Source: VGBO01 sp964453335
GTDB lineage: Bacteria > Actinomycetota > Acidimicrobiia > Acidimicrobiales > CAIXPF01
Assembly: GCA_964453335.1 (NCBI GenBank)
Contig: CAYVOK010000001.1
Coordinates: 124,001 to 188,000, forward strand
Length of the DNA stretch: 64,000 nucleotides
Direction of reading: 5' to 3'
Shown: in pieces, positions 1 through 8,654 of the stretch
How the letters are laid out: each line of letters opens with the position of its first letter
Numbering within the stretch: position 1 is the stretch's first letter
Notes under the pieces: generated by a model
The model's database searches: none
What the model saw: the letters and a program-made list of their open reading frames with translations, nothing else
Told to the model about the DNA's origin: nothing
Translations under genes and position numbers: made by a program

Positions 1-71
1 CTTATGGGCATGGGTTTGTAAATGCAAATACTCCACCTAAAGAGTGGTTTGAAAAATCATATTTAGCTTAA
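1..71 (+). CDS. C-terminal end of a gene entering from the left (partial)
   Basis: An open frame runs in from the left edge and stops with TAA at 69-71. The visible tail reads YGHGFVNANTPPKEWFEKSY followed by LA. It lies on the same strand as, and 17 bases upstream of, the nucleotidyltransferase gene, so it probably belongs to the same sugar cassette. The fragment is too short to assign a family. Confidence 0.5.
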   Translation, partial: YGHGFVNANTPPKEWFEKSYLA

Positions 72-88
72 TTTCTACTAGATATAAT

Positions 89-1648
89 ATGAAAAAACTT
101 CTTATATTAGCTGCAGGATTAGGCTCTAGAATGGAGTCATATACAAATCAAATAAACAAGGGGTTACTTCCTATTGGTGGCAAAGCTGTAATAAGTCATG
201 TTATTGAACACTGCGAAGTAGATGAAATCGTAATTGCTCTAGGTTATAAAGCAGAACAAATAATAGATTACTGCAAAATAATGCACTCAGACAAAAAATT
301 TAAATTTGTTGTAGTTGACAACTATGACAAACCAGGATCTGGGCCTGGATACAGCATGTATTGTTGCAAAAAAGAACTACAATGTCCATTTTATATTGCG
401 ACAGCAGATTCATACATAGACAAAATTCTACCACCAATCACAAAAAATTGGATTGGCGTTTCAAAGACTGATGAACTAGAAAATTACTCAACTTGTAAAG
501 TTGAAAATGGCAAGCTTGTAGACTTCAAAAATAAATCAGAAAATAGCTATGAGTATGCATATACAGGAATTGCAGCAATAAAAGACCATGAAAAATTTTG
601 GGAAAAATTTGAAAATTCAAAGAAAAACAAAGGAAGCAAAGAAGTTGAAAATGTTGTAGTTTTTTACAAGCCATTTTTTGCAGATTTGCATGTTGAAGAA
701 ATATCATGGATTGATGTAGGCAGAAAATCTTTATATGAAGATCTTAATAAAAAAATAAAAGGAATAGCACATTTTGAACTAAAAAAAATAGACATAGATG
801 AGTTCACATATAAATTAAATAATAAAGTTGCTAAAATAAATTTTCCAAGCAAAATAAGTTTAAAAAAACAAAGAGCTTTTTTACTTGAAAATTTAGTTGA
901 AAGTCTTATAGATGTAGAATACGATAATATAATTTGTCACAAATACATAAGTGGCAAAACTCTTTATGAGTGTGATGATTTTTCAATATTCTGTGAATTT
1001 TTAGATTGGCTAGATAATAATCACTTCAAAAACATTGTTGAAGAATATCCTTCATTCAAACTAGATTGTGAAAACTTTTATAAAAATAAAACTTTAAAAC
1101 GTGTCGAAGATTTTTTGCAGAAAAATCATGAATTTTCAAGTGATTTAACAATAAACAATATCAAAGTTGGTAAAATAAATGAATTTCTTCAAAATTTTAA
1201 TTGGAATAGAATAATTTCTAAAACCATTTGTTCAAAATTTCATGGAGATCTGAATTTTGGAAATGCAATTTATACAGATGACAAAAAATTCAAATTAATA
1301 GATTGGAGAAGCGATTTTGAAGGTGGATTATTTGGAGATATTTATTATGATCTAGCTAAACTTTATGCTGGGGCAAAGATCAATTTTGGCTTGGCTAATG
1401 AAAGCCTGAAGCCCTTTGATAAAACTAATAATAATTTCAATCTGAATGTCTTTCAAACTAGCGCAAACGAAAAATTCCTTAAATTTTATGAAAATTGGAT
1501 TTCAAAAAATTATGATTTACATATTGTAAAACAAATTGCTGCATTAACATACTTGAACATGTCTCCTCTACACCCTGGTGAATTCGGTAAATTTTTATTT
1601 TTGCAAGGGTTTTTGGACATATTTATGGTAAGTCTCGACACCTTTTAA
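89..1648 (+). CDS. Nucleotidyltransferase fused to an APH/choline-kinase-like kinase
   Basis: This 519-residue protein seems to carry two activities of one activation pathway. Residues 1 to about 235 have the NTP-transferase signature (LAAGLGSRM, then NKGLLPIGGK), the fold that makes NDP-sugars or CDP-choline. The second half resembles aminoglycoside-phosphotransferase/choline-kinase enzymes, with HGDLNFGN near residue 385 and IDWRSDFEG near 405 as catalytic loop and metal-binding motifs. A kinase plus nucleotidyltransferase in one chain would phosphorylate a sugar or alcohol and then couple it to a nucleotide, as LicA/LicC or heptose-activation enzymes do separately. The substrate cannot be read from the sequence. 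The ATG at 89 follows an AT-rich TAGATATAAT stretch. The 3' end overlaps the convergent gene 1623-2414 by 26 bases. Confidence 0.8.
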   Translation: MKKLLILAAGLGSRMESYTNQINKGLLPIGGKAVISHVIEHCEVDEIVIALGYKAEQIIDYCKIMHSDKKFKFVVVDNYDKPGSGPGYSMYCCKKELQCPFYIATADSYIDKILPPITKNWIGVSKTDELENYSTCKVENGKLVDFKNKSENSYEYAYTGIAAIKDHEKFWEKFENSKKNKGSKEVENVVVFYKPFFADLHVEEISWIDVGRKSLYEDLNKKIKGIAHFELKKIDIDEFTYKLNNKVAKINFPSKISLKKQRAFLLENLVESLIDVEYDNIICHKYISGKTLYECDDFSIFCEFLDWLDNNHFKNIVEEYPSFKLDCENFYKNKTLKRVEDFLQKNHEFSSDLTINNIKVGKINEFLQNFNWNRIISKTICSKFHGDLNFGNAIYTDDKKFKLIDWRSDFEGGLFGDIYYDLAKLYAGAKINFGLANESLKPFDKTNNNFNLNVFQTSANEKFLKFYENWISKNYDLHIVKQIAALTYLNMSPLHPGEFGKFLFLQGFLDIFMVSLDTF

Positions 1649-2414
1649 TACACTCCTGAATATTAAGAGTGCTCCAGCCAAAAACATCTTTGTAATGATT
1701 ATAATAAACTGTAAACTCGCTGTTGGATAGGCAGCTTATATTGCATTTGCATTTTGTTTGAATATAATGTGATAAAACAAACTGCCAATCTCTATTAACG
1801 CCAATATAATTACTAGGTCTGGCATAGTATTCATAGAAGTTTGCAACGCAATCCATAACTTGACTCTTGGCAATCCAAAATATATCTTCTACTCTCTCAA
1901 CACCAAAACATTTTTTATGCGCTCCATAAACTAAATGATTATCACAACACTCAATTAAATCTTTTTCAAGTGATTTATCATGTGAAAAAATTAAATCTGG
2001 CCTACATCTTACAACAAAATCATAGGTCATAGAATTTTTTATTTCAAAATTTCTTTTGAGTTCATTTGCATAATAAACTGACTCAAACAATGAAACAACG
2101 TAATCATTTACTTTATGATTATATCTCAGTCCACCTGGAGCATTTCTTATCGCTACAGATGCATATTCATCAATAACCATTTCTTTAGGATTATAAATAT
2201 TTTTGAAAGTATCAAAAACTTCCTGTGGGACTGGATATGGCTTATTTACCTCTTTGCCAATATCAACATGCAAGTTCATGCTGGTAGTTTCAACATCCCA
2301 TGTGTGAACAAAAAAATCACATGAATCTTTGAGATTGCCTAAATAATTAAAAAAGTTTTCAGAACACTCAGACCCTGTTCTTAATTGTCCGCTAAAACAT
2401 ATTGCTATTTTCAT
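1623..2414 (-). CDS. Glycosyltransferase-like protein, paralog A
   Basis: This 263-residue protein starts MKIAICFSGQLRTG and contains DSCDFFVHTWDVET, a VRCRPDL motif near residue 137 and YGAHKKC. These features match a family of glycosyltransferase-like proteins common in environmental viruses and capsule loci; I recognise the pattern but cannot give a substrate. The divergent neighbour at 2455-3249 is a clear paralog with all of these motifs. The two start codons are only 40 bases apart, back to back, which suggests an inverted duplication. The ATG at 2414 fits the conserved beginning of the family. Confidence 0.65.
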   Translation of the reverse strand: MKIAICFSGQLRTGSECSENFFNYLGNLKDSCDFFVHTWDVETTSMNLHVDIGKEVNKPYPVPQEVFDTFKNIYNPKEMVIDEYASVAIRNAPGGLRYNHKVNDYVVSLFESVYYANELKRNFEIKNSMTYDFVVRCRPDLIFSHDKSLEKDLIECCDNHLVYGAHKKCFGVERVEDIFWIAKSQVMDCVANFYEYYARPSNYIGVNRDWQFVLSHYIQTKCKCNISCLSNSEFTVYYNHYKDVFGWSTLNIQECIKRCRDLP

Positions 2415-2443
2415 AAAGTAATATTAAAATAGTTAATTGTTTT

Positions 2444-2452
2444 CTAAATAAT
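2444..2452 (+). promoter_or_regulatory. Late-promoter-like box CTAAATAAT
   Basis: CTAAATAAT sits 2 bases before the ATG at 2455. It is a variant of the TATAAATA/ATAAATAAT box seen before several other genes in this window and resembles the T4 late -10 element. No Shine-Dalgarno sequence is visible between the box and the start, so the transcript leader may be extremely short. Confidence 0.4.
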
Positions 2453-2454
2453 GT

Positions 2455-3249
2455 ATGAAAATTGCAATTTGCTTTAATGGACAAATAAGAGATGGAATCG
2501 AATGTTCCAAAAATATAATTAAATATATTGATACACTATGGGATTCGTGTGATTTTTTTGTTCATACATGGGACATTGAAACAATAAGTCATAATATAGG
2601 ACTTCCAAGTGACAAAGTTCCTTTCACACAATATCCTGTTGATTCATTTAAAATTAATGAATTTTTTGAATGTTATCGTCCAAAAAAAATATGCGTAGAA
2701 GAATTCAATAATACAGAAACGCAAAATATACAAGGTGGGCTTCGTTTCAATAAAGAACTACAAAAAAATGTTGTTGCCATGTTTGAATCGTTTTATTATT
2801 GCAATCAATATAAAAAAGAATATGAAGAAGCTTTGAATTTTAAATATGATTATGTAATAAAAATGAGACCAGATTTAGTATTTTCTAGTAGCAAAAAATT
2901 AGAAGATGATTTACAACAAGTAGATAGTAAAACTTTTGTATATGGGGCGCATGCAGAGTGTTATGGAGAAGGAAGAGTAGAAGATGTTTTATGGTTTGCT
3001 ACAAGCGATAATATGGACAAAATATCAAAATTTTACTCTGTCTATGGCGATTCAAAAAGTTGTTGGCAGGTGGCTTCGGCTGGATATATAAAAAATTTTT
3101 GTGGTTTAAATATAAAATGTCTAAAAAACAATGAATTTTCTGTATTCTATAATCAATATATAAATAACTTTTCATGGAATGCAGAAGACGATGCAGAAAA
3201 CTGTATTAAATTTTTCAGGGAAGCATGCGAAAAAAATAAAAGAAGGTAA
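2455..3249 (+). CDS. Glycosyltransferase-like protein, paralog B
   Basis: This 264-residue protein is the paralog of 1623-2414. Shared motifs are MKIAICFNGQIRDG, DSCDFFVHTWDIET, KMRPDLVFS, VYGAH and GRVEDVLW. It begins a plus-strand run with the 6-phospho-3-hexuloisomerase and the epimerase, with only two bases to the next start. A glycosyltransferase role using the activated sugar of this cassette is an inference. The family is recognised by overall pattern rather than by a defined catalytic triad. Confidence 0.65.
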   Translation: MKIAICFNGQIRDGIECSKNIIKYIDTLWDSCDFFVHTWDIETISHNIGLPSDKVPFTQYPVDSFKINEFFECYRPKKICVEEFNNTETQNIQGGLRFNKELQKNVVAMFESFYYCNQYKKEYEEALNFKYDYVIKMRPDLVFSSSKKLEDDLQQVDSKTFVYGAHAECYGEGRVEDVLWFATSDNMDKISKFYSVYGDSKSCWQVASAGYIKNFCGLNIKCLKNNEFSVFYNQYINNFSWNAEDDAENCIKFFREACEKNKRR

Positions 3250-3251
3250 TT

Positions 3252-3809
3252 ATGTCAATTATAAATGAAAAAATTAACATAGTAATTAATGAAATACAAA
3301 ATGTTTTATTATCTAGTGATTATGCAAAAATAGATGAAATAATTAATACTATTGCAAATAGTAAAAAAATAGTCACATGTGGAGCAGGTCGAGTAGGATA
3401 TGCAATAAGATCTTTTTGCATGCGACTAGGGCATTGTAAATTTGATGCAACACATTTGGGAGATACAACAGTACCAAGAATTGGCTCTGGCGATTTGTTT
3501 TTAGTAGCATCTGGTTCTGGAGAAACAAAAACGATTGTAGAATTAACAAAAATTGCAAAATCTAGCGGAGCTAAAATTATTGCTTTTACTAATAATTGTG
3601 ATTCTACAATAGGAAAACTTTCTGATCTGCTAGTTGAGATAGCGGCTCCAAATAAAATAAGACAACACAAAACAAAAACTATACAGCCTATGACAACATT
3701 AAATGAACAAAGTTTATGGTTGTTTTTTGATAGTCTCATTTTGATAATGATGGAAAAGCTATCAATATCAGAAGAATCCATGAAAAATACTCATAGTGTT
3801 TTAGAGTGA
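3252..3809 (+). CDS. hxlB: 6-phospho-3-hexuloisomerase-like SIS-domain enzyme
   Basis: This 185-residue SIS-domain protein closely follows bacterial 6-phospho-3-hexuloisomerase (HxlB/PHI), which interconverts 3-hexulose-6-phosphate and fructose-6-phosphate in the ribulose monophosphate pathway. Diagnostic stretches are CGAGRVGYAIRSFCMRLGH near residue 38, ASGSGETK near residue 76, KTIQPMTTLNEQS near residue 138, and a C-terminal MEKL...THSVLE. The length matches the family. No hexulose-6-phosphate synthase is visible nearby; the next gene, overlapping by 4 bases if its GTG is used, is an RPE-type epimerase on the same (beta/alpha)8 scaffold. A role in making a precursor sugar for glycosylation is inferred from the surrounding cassette. 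Confidence 0.85.
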   Translation: MSIINEKINIVINEIQNVLLSSDYAKIDEIINTIANSKKIVTCGAGRVGYAIRSFCMRLGHCKFDATHLGDTTVPRIGSGDLFLVASGSGETKTIVELTKIAKSSGAKIIAFTNNCDSTIGKLSDLLVEIAAPNKIRQHKTKTIQPMTTLNEQSLWLFFDSLILIMMEKLSISEESMKNTHSVLE

Positions 3810-3814
3810 AAAAT

Positions 3815-4471
3815 ATGATTAAATTATCAGCATCTTTAATTTGTGCAGACCCATTATATTTAAAACAAGATATAGACTCTTTAATTAATGGAAACATAGA
3901 TCAAATTCATTTTGATGTTATGGATGGCATATTTGTTCCTAGATTTGGTCTTTATCCTGAGATATTGCAAGAACTAAAAAAACTAACAAACAAACCCGTA
4001 GATGTTCATCTGATGATAAAAAATCCAGAGGAATATCTAAATGTTTACGCAGAAAGTGGAGCTGACTATATTGTATTTCATTGGGAGGCCACTAATCATC
4101 CAAGTAGAATAATTCATAAGATAAAAACATTAGGAATAAAAGCAGGAATAGCTTTGAATCCTGGAACTCCTATTTCAATAATTCAAGAATTGATACAAGA
4201 GATAGACATTTTATGTTTAATGGCAATTGATCCAGGTATATTAGGTGGCAGACTTTACAATAATACATATGACAAAATAGCTAAAGCTAGATTGCTAAAT
4301 CCAAATTTAGAAATACAGATAGATGGTGGAGTAAAACCTGAAACTATACCTTTGATGGTAAATGCAGGAGCAAATAATTTAGTTTGCGGCACAGGCACAA
4401 TATTCAGAAAACACGAAGATACAATTTGCAATAAAATATATGAAATTAAAAAACTAGTATCAAACCTTTAG
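3815..4471 (+). CDS. rpe: Ribulose-phosphate 3-epimerase family protein
   Basis: This TIM-barrel protein of 218 residues matches ribulose-5-phosphate 3-epimerase and its relatives (e.g. allulose-6-phosphate 3-epimerase). It has SASLICAD at the N terminus, HFDVMDGIFVPRFG, DVHLMI, GIALNPGTP, LMAIDPG and IDGGV, supplying the metal-binding His/Asp/His/Asp set. A GTG at 3806 gives three more residues and overlaps the previous stop as GTGA. I prefer the ATG at 3815 because family members begin directly with this strand. Coupling to the hexuloisomerase suggests both act on one pentulose or hexulose phosphate pool. Confidence 0.85.
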   Translation: MIKLSASLICADPLYLKQDIDSLINGNIDQIHFDVMDGIFVPRFGLYPEILQELKKLTNKPVDVHLMIKNPEEYLNVYAESGADYIVFHWEATNHPSRIIHKIKTLGIKAGIALNPGTPISIIQELIQEIDILCLMAIDPGILGGRLYNNTYDKIAKARLLNPNLEIQIDGGVKPETIPLMVNAGANNLVCGTGTIFRKHEDTICNKIYEIKKLVSNL

Positions 4472-5347
4472 TTTTGTCCATTTTAAATCATTTTTATAAT
4501 AATTTAATTCTTCGAGTATTTTTTTAACATCATACTTGAAGGTAAAGTTAAAGTTATTTATAAATTTACTAGAGTCAATCGCAAAATCATAAGTTTTGTT
4601 GCCATTATCTCCTAGGTTCGAAAGTTTTACATCAAAAAATTCTGAAACTGCTTGACCTAACTCAAAAACATTTGAATTGAAGGACGCTAGATTGTAGATA
4701 CCCGGCAAATTTTCTTTTGATTCAATTACAGTATCTATGGCTCTAACCAAATCACCAATGGCTAGGATAGGCCGCTTGGTTGTTGGATTAAAAATTCGTA
4801 CTTCTTTGTTCTCCCATGCAGACTTTGTCATAGCATTAAGCATGATGTCTTCCCTAGTATAGGGCGAATAACCATTTACAGTTCCAAACCTCAATCCATA
4901 ATAATTTAAATTCATTTGGTTGCTTATTAAATCAATAATAATTTTTTGTGTATCATAGTTTTCATAAGTCTTAAAGCATAAGTAGTCTTCGTCAACTGGA
5001 GAATCGACAACTCCATATACACTGGAGCTGCTAGCATAAATAAATTTTTGGTTTTTGTTTAATTTGGATACCAGACCTATAAAATTTTCAACATTGTTTT
5101 TATAAGAGTCTAAAAAATTACCTTTGCACATAGGAACACTACTGTGCCCAGCCAGCAAAAGAACTACATCAAAATTTTGTATGTAATAATTAGATAAGGA
5201 ATTAAAATCTTGTTGTAACACATTTCCAAACAGCGGCTGATTGTGTAAGCATATGTCAACTAATCCAAACTTATATTTTTTTTCATATTCAACTTGAAAT
5301 CTAGATCCAACATACCCATTGCATCCAAGTATCAGAACTTTTAACAT
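4460..5347 (-). CDS. NAD-dependent epimerase/dehydratase (extended SDR)
   Basis: The 295-residue protein has the Rossmann nucleotide motif GCNGYVGS at residues 9-16, a YASSSSVYG strand near residue 104, and a YDTQK catalytic YxxxK near residue 131, followed by YGLRFGTVNG. This is the layout of nucleotide-sugar epimerases and dehydratases. It is the last gene of a minus-strand trio after the phosphatase and the C-methyltransferase, overlapping the methyltransferase by 7 bases. It ends convergently with the epimerase gene (12-base overlap). The substrate is probably an NDP-sugar, but the exact reaction is not determined. Confidence 0.82.
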   Translation of the reverse strand: MLKVLILGCNGYVGSRFQVEYEKKYKFGLVDICLHNQPLFGNVLQQDFNSLSNYYIQNFDVVLLLAGHSSVPMCKGNFLDSYKNNVENFIGLVSKLNKNQKFIYASSSSVYGVVDSPVDEDYLCFKTYENYDTQKIIIDLISNQMNLNYYGLRFGTVNGYSPYTREDIMLNAMTKSAWENKEVRIFNPTTKRPILAIGDLVRAIDTVIESKENLPGIYNLASFNSNVFELGQAVSEFFDVKLSNLGDNGNKTYDFAIDSSKFINNFNFTFKYDVKKILEELNYYKNDLKWTKLKV

Positions 5348-6555
5348 ATCTCAACCTTGGGAAAGTATTTAATAAATTTAATGTTATTATTTGGCAAAAT
5401 AGAATTTACTCTTCTTTTTATTTCATCAAAAAAATTCCAAGCTAGAGGCAATAAAACTACTTTTGCATCACCATAAATCTTAAGGTGGTCTGGACTGTGA
5501 ATTAAAGTTTTAGTCCCTGGCATACACAAATTATGTTTTAAAGGGTTATCATCAACGACAAAGTCTAAATCTATCTTAGCAAAATTTATTAAAACAACCC
5601 CTTTAGCGGCTGCTCCGTACCCTGCTACAACAAATCCATCATCTTTATATTTTTGCACTTCGGATTTTAACTCTGAAGCTATATTTCTGCAGAAATTAGA
5701 GTAATTCAAATAAGTATCTTCGTTTAATAAGCCTTTTTCTTTTTCGTATTCATATCTTTCAGCAACCGATTTATCTTCATTCTTTGTTTTACCAATTTTA
5801 AATACATAAGAATTTCCATGAACACTAGTTATTTGCACTTTGTTTAAGTGCAATCCTGCTCTTTCAACTAAAGTTTTCATAGAGTTTACATTGAAAAAAC
5901 TTATATGTTCATGATAAATGGTATCAAATTGATTGTTCTCAACCATTGTTGCTTGTGATGTTTGTATATATAAGCTACTTTGTTCATCCATTAATTCTTT
6001 ACAAGCAATCAAAAATTCATAAGGATCATCATTATGAGCAAAAACATTCTGTGCCGTAATAATGTCTATCTTATCTACATTAAATTTTTCTTTCAATTTT
6101 TTTATAGATTGCATATTAAAATAATCACAAATAATATTATGACCATTTTTTAAACTTCTTTCTAACAAATTTTCAGCAGGATCAATTCCATAAGTTTCAT
6201 ATCCTAAAGACTTAAATGAATTTAATTGAGATCCATCATTGCAAGCTATATCCAAAATACTTTTGGAGTCTGGATTTTCAAGTTTTGCATTATGTGCAAA
6301 CAAATCGAAGTAATCTCTTAATGTTTGTGTTGTTCCACTTACATATAAGTAATTTTTGAAAAGCAAATCTGGATCAACTCTGTAAGTAAGTTGCAAATGA
6401 TAACAAGATTTGCACAAGTTAATTGCCAAAGGATATTCATCCAAAACTGTTTCAACTGGAGAATAACTATTGGCCAAAGGTTGCTTGTTTAAATTCAAGA
6501 CACAAGATAAATTTTCTTTATTGCAACACAAACATTTCTTAATTTCATAATTCAT
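5341..6555 (-). CDS. Sugar C-methyltransferase (TylC3/NovU-like)
   Basis: The protein (404 residues from the ATG at 6555) has an N-terminal zinc-binding region (CLCC, then CKSC, with QPLANSY), a SAM-binding methyltransferase core (DIACNDGSQL) and a C-terminal domain with GYGAAAKG and DDNPLKHN. This three-part layout is that of NDP-deoxysugar C-methyltransferases such as TylC3, NovU and EryBIII. A GAGG Shine-Dalgarno lies 6 bases upstream of the chosen ATG; a TTG 12 bases earlier is an alternative. It is co-transcribed with the phosphatase and the NAD-dependent epimerase and suggests a branched-chain sugar product. Confidence 0.82.
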   Translation of the reverse strand: MNYEIKKCLCCNKENLSCVLNLNKQPLANSYSPVETVLDEYPLAINLCKSCYHLQLTYRVDPDLLFKNYLYVSGTTQTLRDYFDLFAHNAKLENPDSKSILDIACNDGSQLNSFKSLGYETYGIDPAENLLERSLKNGHNIICDYFNMQSIKKLKEKFNVDKIDIITAQNVFAHNDDPYEFLIACKELMDEQSSLYIQTSQATMVENNQFDTIYHEHISFFNVNSMKTLVERAGLHLNKVQITSVHGNSYVFKIGKTKNEDKSVAERYEYEKEKGLLNEDTYLNYSNFCRNIASELKSEVQKYKDDGFVVAGYGAAAKGVVLINFAKIDLDFVVDDNPLKHNLCMPGTKTLIHSPDHLKIYGDAKVVLLPLAWNFFDEIKRRVNSILPNNNIKFIKYFPKVEIC

Positions 6556-6563
6556 TTTGGGCC

Positions 6564-6941
6564 TCAAACTGTAACGGAACCAAGGCCATGATTTCTTTCT
6601 AAATTGAAAGAACTAGCCGTATCATTTGGCAGTCCAGGTTTTCTGTCATTTATGAGCACTCTTTCTCCACGAGTTGCACCCATAATAAGAAAATCCCAAA
6701 ATAATCCATTTTCTTTTAACTGTTTTTCAGTTATTTCTCGCATACTTTCTTTTCTGCCAGTCAACAATACGATTCTGTAGGCTTTTTTATCCCACTCATC
6801 AAATTTTTCTCGAACACCAGGCAACAATTCTGCTTTATTGTCTATCATGCCACACAAACTACCTTGATGTTTAAAAATACATCCATCGATGTCGCACACA
6901 ATAGTTTTAGGCAAATTATCAAAGTTAATAGATTTTTCCAT
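6564..6941 (-). CDS. HAD-superfamily phosphatase-like protein
   Basis: From the ATG at 6941 (MEKSINFDNLPK) the protein has 125 residues. It shows HAD motif I (VCDIDGCIF), motif II (LLTGRK) and a late INDRKP motif that would fit motif III/IV. The size is that of the compact cap-less phosphatases acting on sugar phosphates or nucleotide pathway intermediates. It is the first gene of the minus-strand trio of the sugar cassette. The frame continues 33 codons upstream, but that extension is basic and unlike HAD proteins, so I reject it. Confidence 0.72.
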   Translation of the reverse strand: MEKSINFDNLPKTIVCDIDGCIFKHQGSLCGMIDNKAELLPGVREKFDEWDKKAYRIVLLTGRKESMREITEKQLKENGLFWDFLIMGATRGERVLINDRKPGLPNDTASSFNLERNHGLGSVTV

Positions 6942-7055
6942 ATGTTTATATTTGAGTGTTGGAGTAAAAAAACTAGAAAAAAATAGAAAATTTCTAGCCG
7001 TGAACCGTATTATTTCTGCGTGGTGAATTTCAAAGGCCAAAGGAGGGCAAGCATT

Positions 7056-7337
7056 ATGATCATGTTTATAAATAGCACCGGAATTGAATCATGGCATTTT
7101 GATGTAAAATGGCCAGTAATCTCGTTTTTAAGAAACGTAGACACAACAACTTGCCAATCACATGTATTCAATATACAGATTGGAGGACATGGAAGTTTCA
7201 AGGACAATGCGCATGCAGCTACCATGTGGTCTTTTGAATGTTCAAATGAAAGCTGGCATTGCTTTTCGCATGGATTTGAAGGAACTAAAGGTTCTCGTCA
7301 TACACGCAATAATACAAGGAGTGCAAACAATGGATAA
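7056..7337 (+). CDS. Small protein upstream of and coupled to a sigma-like gene
   Basis: The ATG at 7056 has a strong Shine-Dalgarno (AGGAGG at 7041-7046). The 93-residue product is rich in His, Trp, Ser and Asn and resembles no family I know. Its stop overlaps the start of the next gene by 8 bases (ATGGATAA), which suggests translational coupling. A competing minus-strand frame (7010-7225) is judged a shadow. This gene is supported mainly by the ribosome site and the overlap. Confidence 0.5.
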   Translation: MIMFINSTGIESWHFDVKWPVISFLRNVDTTTCQSHVFNIQIGGHGSFKDNAHAATMWSFECSNESWHCFSHGFEGTKGSRHTRNNTRSANNG

Positions 7338-8091
7338 TATTGACTATAAAAAGCTAGCAAAGTCTAACGCCATTCTGTTGAAATGGCGACAACGAACTGC
7401 AGCACTTATTAATGAATCCAATCGCACGATGTTTCTATCTGCTTTTGGCATTCGTAAAAATAGCACAATTGCATTTTACATTAGGTTCTTCAGGAAACAT
7501 CGTAAAGAAGCTGCCAATTTATTAGGAGCAGCATTTGAAAAAGACTATAACAAGATGTTTTATGGTGAAGTAGTAGAAAACGAACTCATCAAAAAATTCA
7601 TCCCTGCGATTTTTTCATGGATGAATAAATATCAACTTACTGAAGACCAAAGAGAAGAAATTTACTCAGAAATGTTACTGAGTCTTAGAACTTCTGTTTG
7701 GATGTATTTGCGAACGGATGTAATGTTTTCAACTTATGCCATTAATGGGTTGAAAATTGGCATTCCTAGAGCTATTGCTAGAGTGCGAGAAAAGCTAGCG
7801 TTAAATCAATTCGTCTCCTACGAAGAATTATCAGGATCACAGGAAGGGTCTTTTGCTGCTTCCATAGAAGATAGCAGCACTTCACATGAGGAGACATTTG
7901 AAATCCAAGATTTTGTTGCTAAGATTTGCGACGATGCAAATCTTACTGAAAAGCAAAGAGAATCCATTGAAAGGTACTTAGCAACAGGAGAAACAGATAA
8001 ATTCATGTTCTACGATACCCGCAAAAGGTTGCGTAGATTCTATAAAGAAAAAAAAGAAGTACGAGAAGTTATTGAAGGTTTATTAAACTAG
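7330..8091 (+). CDS. Diverged sigma-70-like protein (1)
   Basis: The protein has 253 residues from the ATG at 7330, preceded by AAGGAG at 7316-7321. Around the middle, LTEDQREEIYSEMLLSLR, WMYL and FSTYAINGL resemble sigma-70 region 2.2-2.3 (DLI.EG..GL..A...FD...G.KFSTYA). The C-terminal quarter has LTEKQRESIERYL, reminiscent of region 4.1. The similarity is weak but is shared with 14760-15584 and the clearer sigma factor at 17530-18438. It could direct RNA polymerase to phage promoters, for example as a gp55-like late factor, or be a sigma-fold protein with another role. Confidence 0.5.
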   Translation: MDNIDYKKLAKSNAILLKWRQRTAALINESNRTMFLSAFGIRKNSTIAFYIRFFRKHRKEAANLLGAAFEKDYNKMFYGEVVENELIKKFIPAIFSWMNKYQLTEDQREEIYSEMLLSLRTSVWMYLRTDVMFSTYAINGLKIGIPRAIARVREKLALNQFVSYEELSGSQEGSFAASIEDSSTSHEETFEIQDFVAKICDDANLTEKQRESIERYLATGETDKFMFYDTRKRLRRFYKEKKEVREVIEGLLN

Positions 8092-8099
8092 GAGATATC

Positions 8100-8372
8100 A
8101 TGCCAAGGAAGAAGGTCGGTATCGCAGTCAATAACGAATTCAAAAGCACCGGGAAAAAGGAATTTGAACACAAGCCTTTTGAAATAGGTAGTTTCAAATT
8201 TTTTCCTTGCAATTTTACACATCATAAAAAGGCAGGATTTTATTATTTCTTGCTTTGCAGGGATGGCTTGGGCCATCCCAAGTGTGAACGATTGAGCCCG
8301 GTGTTCAAAAATAAAGATGAAGCAGAAAACTTTGTTTTCAATAGAACAAATTTTTCTATTCGTCCAGTTTAA
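8100..8372 (+). CDS. Hypothetical protein, 90 aa
   Basis: This follows the sigma-like gene by 8 bases, with AGGAG just before the ATG. The protein is basic and aromatic (PRKKVG at the start, KFFPCNFTHHKK in the middle, an NFVFNRTNFSI end). The central YYFLLCRDGLGH segment with flanking basic residues could bind nucleic acid, but I recognise no family. Confidence 0.6.
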   Translation: MPRKKVGIAVNNEFKSTGKKEFEHKPFEIGSFKFFPCNFTHHKKAGFYYFLLCRDGLGHPKCERLSPVFKNKDEAENFVFNRTNFSIRPV

Positions 8373-8427
8373 TGTTGATTTGGCTTTTAGGAGCAATTAC
8401 AATACTGGTGGAAGTGAGGGTTAGCCC

Positions 8428-8628
8428 ATGAAAATTCATGAAGATTGTTTATTGGCTAGCAGTCTAGGATTTGATCCAAAAGATCAATCTGCTCCTATTG
8501 TATTTCCTGAAGCGGAAATATATAAAGTTAAATATGAAGATAAGTATGGGAGACAATTATCGGTAGCAGGAGATTGGGAGAAAGTATCTAGGACATTGAA
8601 AAAGGCTGGATACAAAATCAAAAAATAG
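8428..8628 (+). CDS. Hypothetical protein, 66 aa
   Basis: A short plus-strand gene in line with its neighbours. The product is charged, ending with KVSRTLKKAGYKIKK. The upstream GAGGG is a modest ribosome site. The function is unknown; position and strand agree with a run of small accessory genes from 7056 to 10334. Confidence 0.5.
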   Translation: MKIHEDCLLASSLGFDPKDQSAPIVFPEAEIYKVKYEDKYGRQLSVAGDWEKVSRTLKKAGYKIKK

Positions 8629-8654
8629 ATCATTTAAATTGCAAGGATGCAAAC

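Noticed and set aside
3320..3781. Long minus-strand frame opposite the hexuloisomerase
   Set aside because: The plus-strand frame matches a known enzyme over its full length; the opposite frame is a shadow.
6942..7040. N-terminal extension of the HAD phosphatase
   Set aside because: The extra 33 residues are unlike HAD proteins, and the family's first strand begins just after the ATG at 6941.
7010..7225. Minus-strand frame overlapping 7056-7337
   Set aside because: It has no ribosome site, while the plus-strand frame has AGGAGG and a coupled downstream gene.
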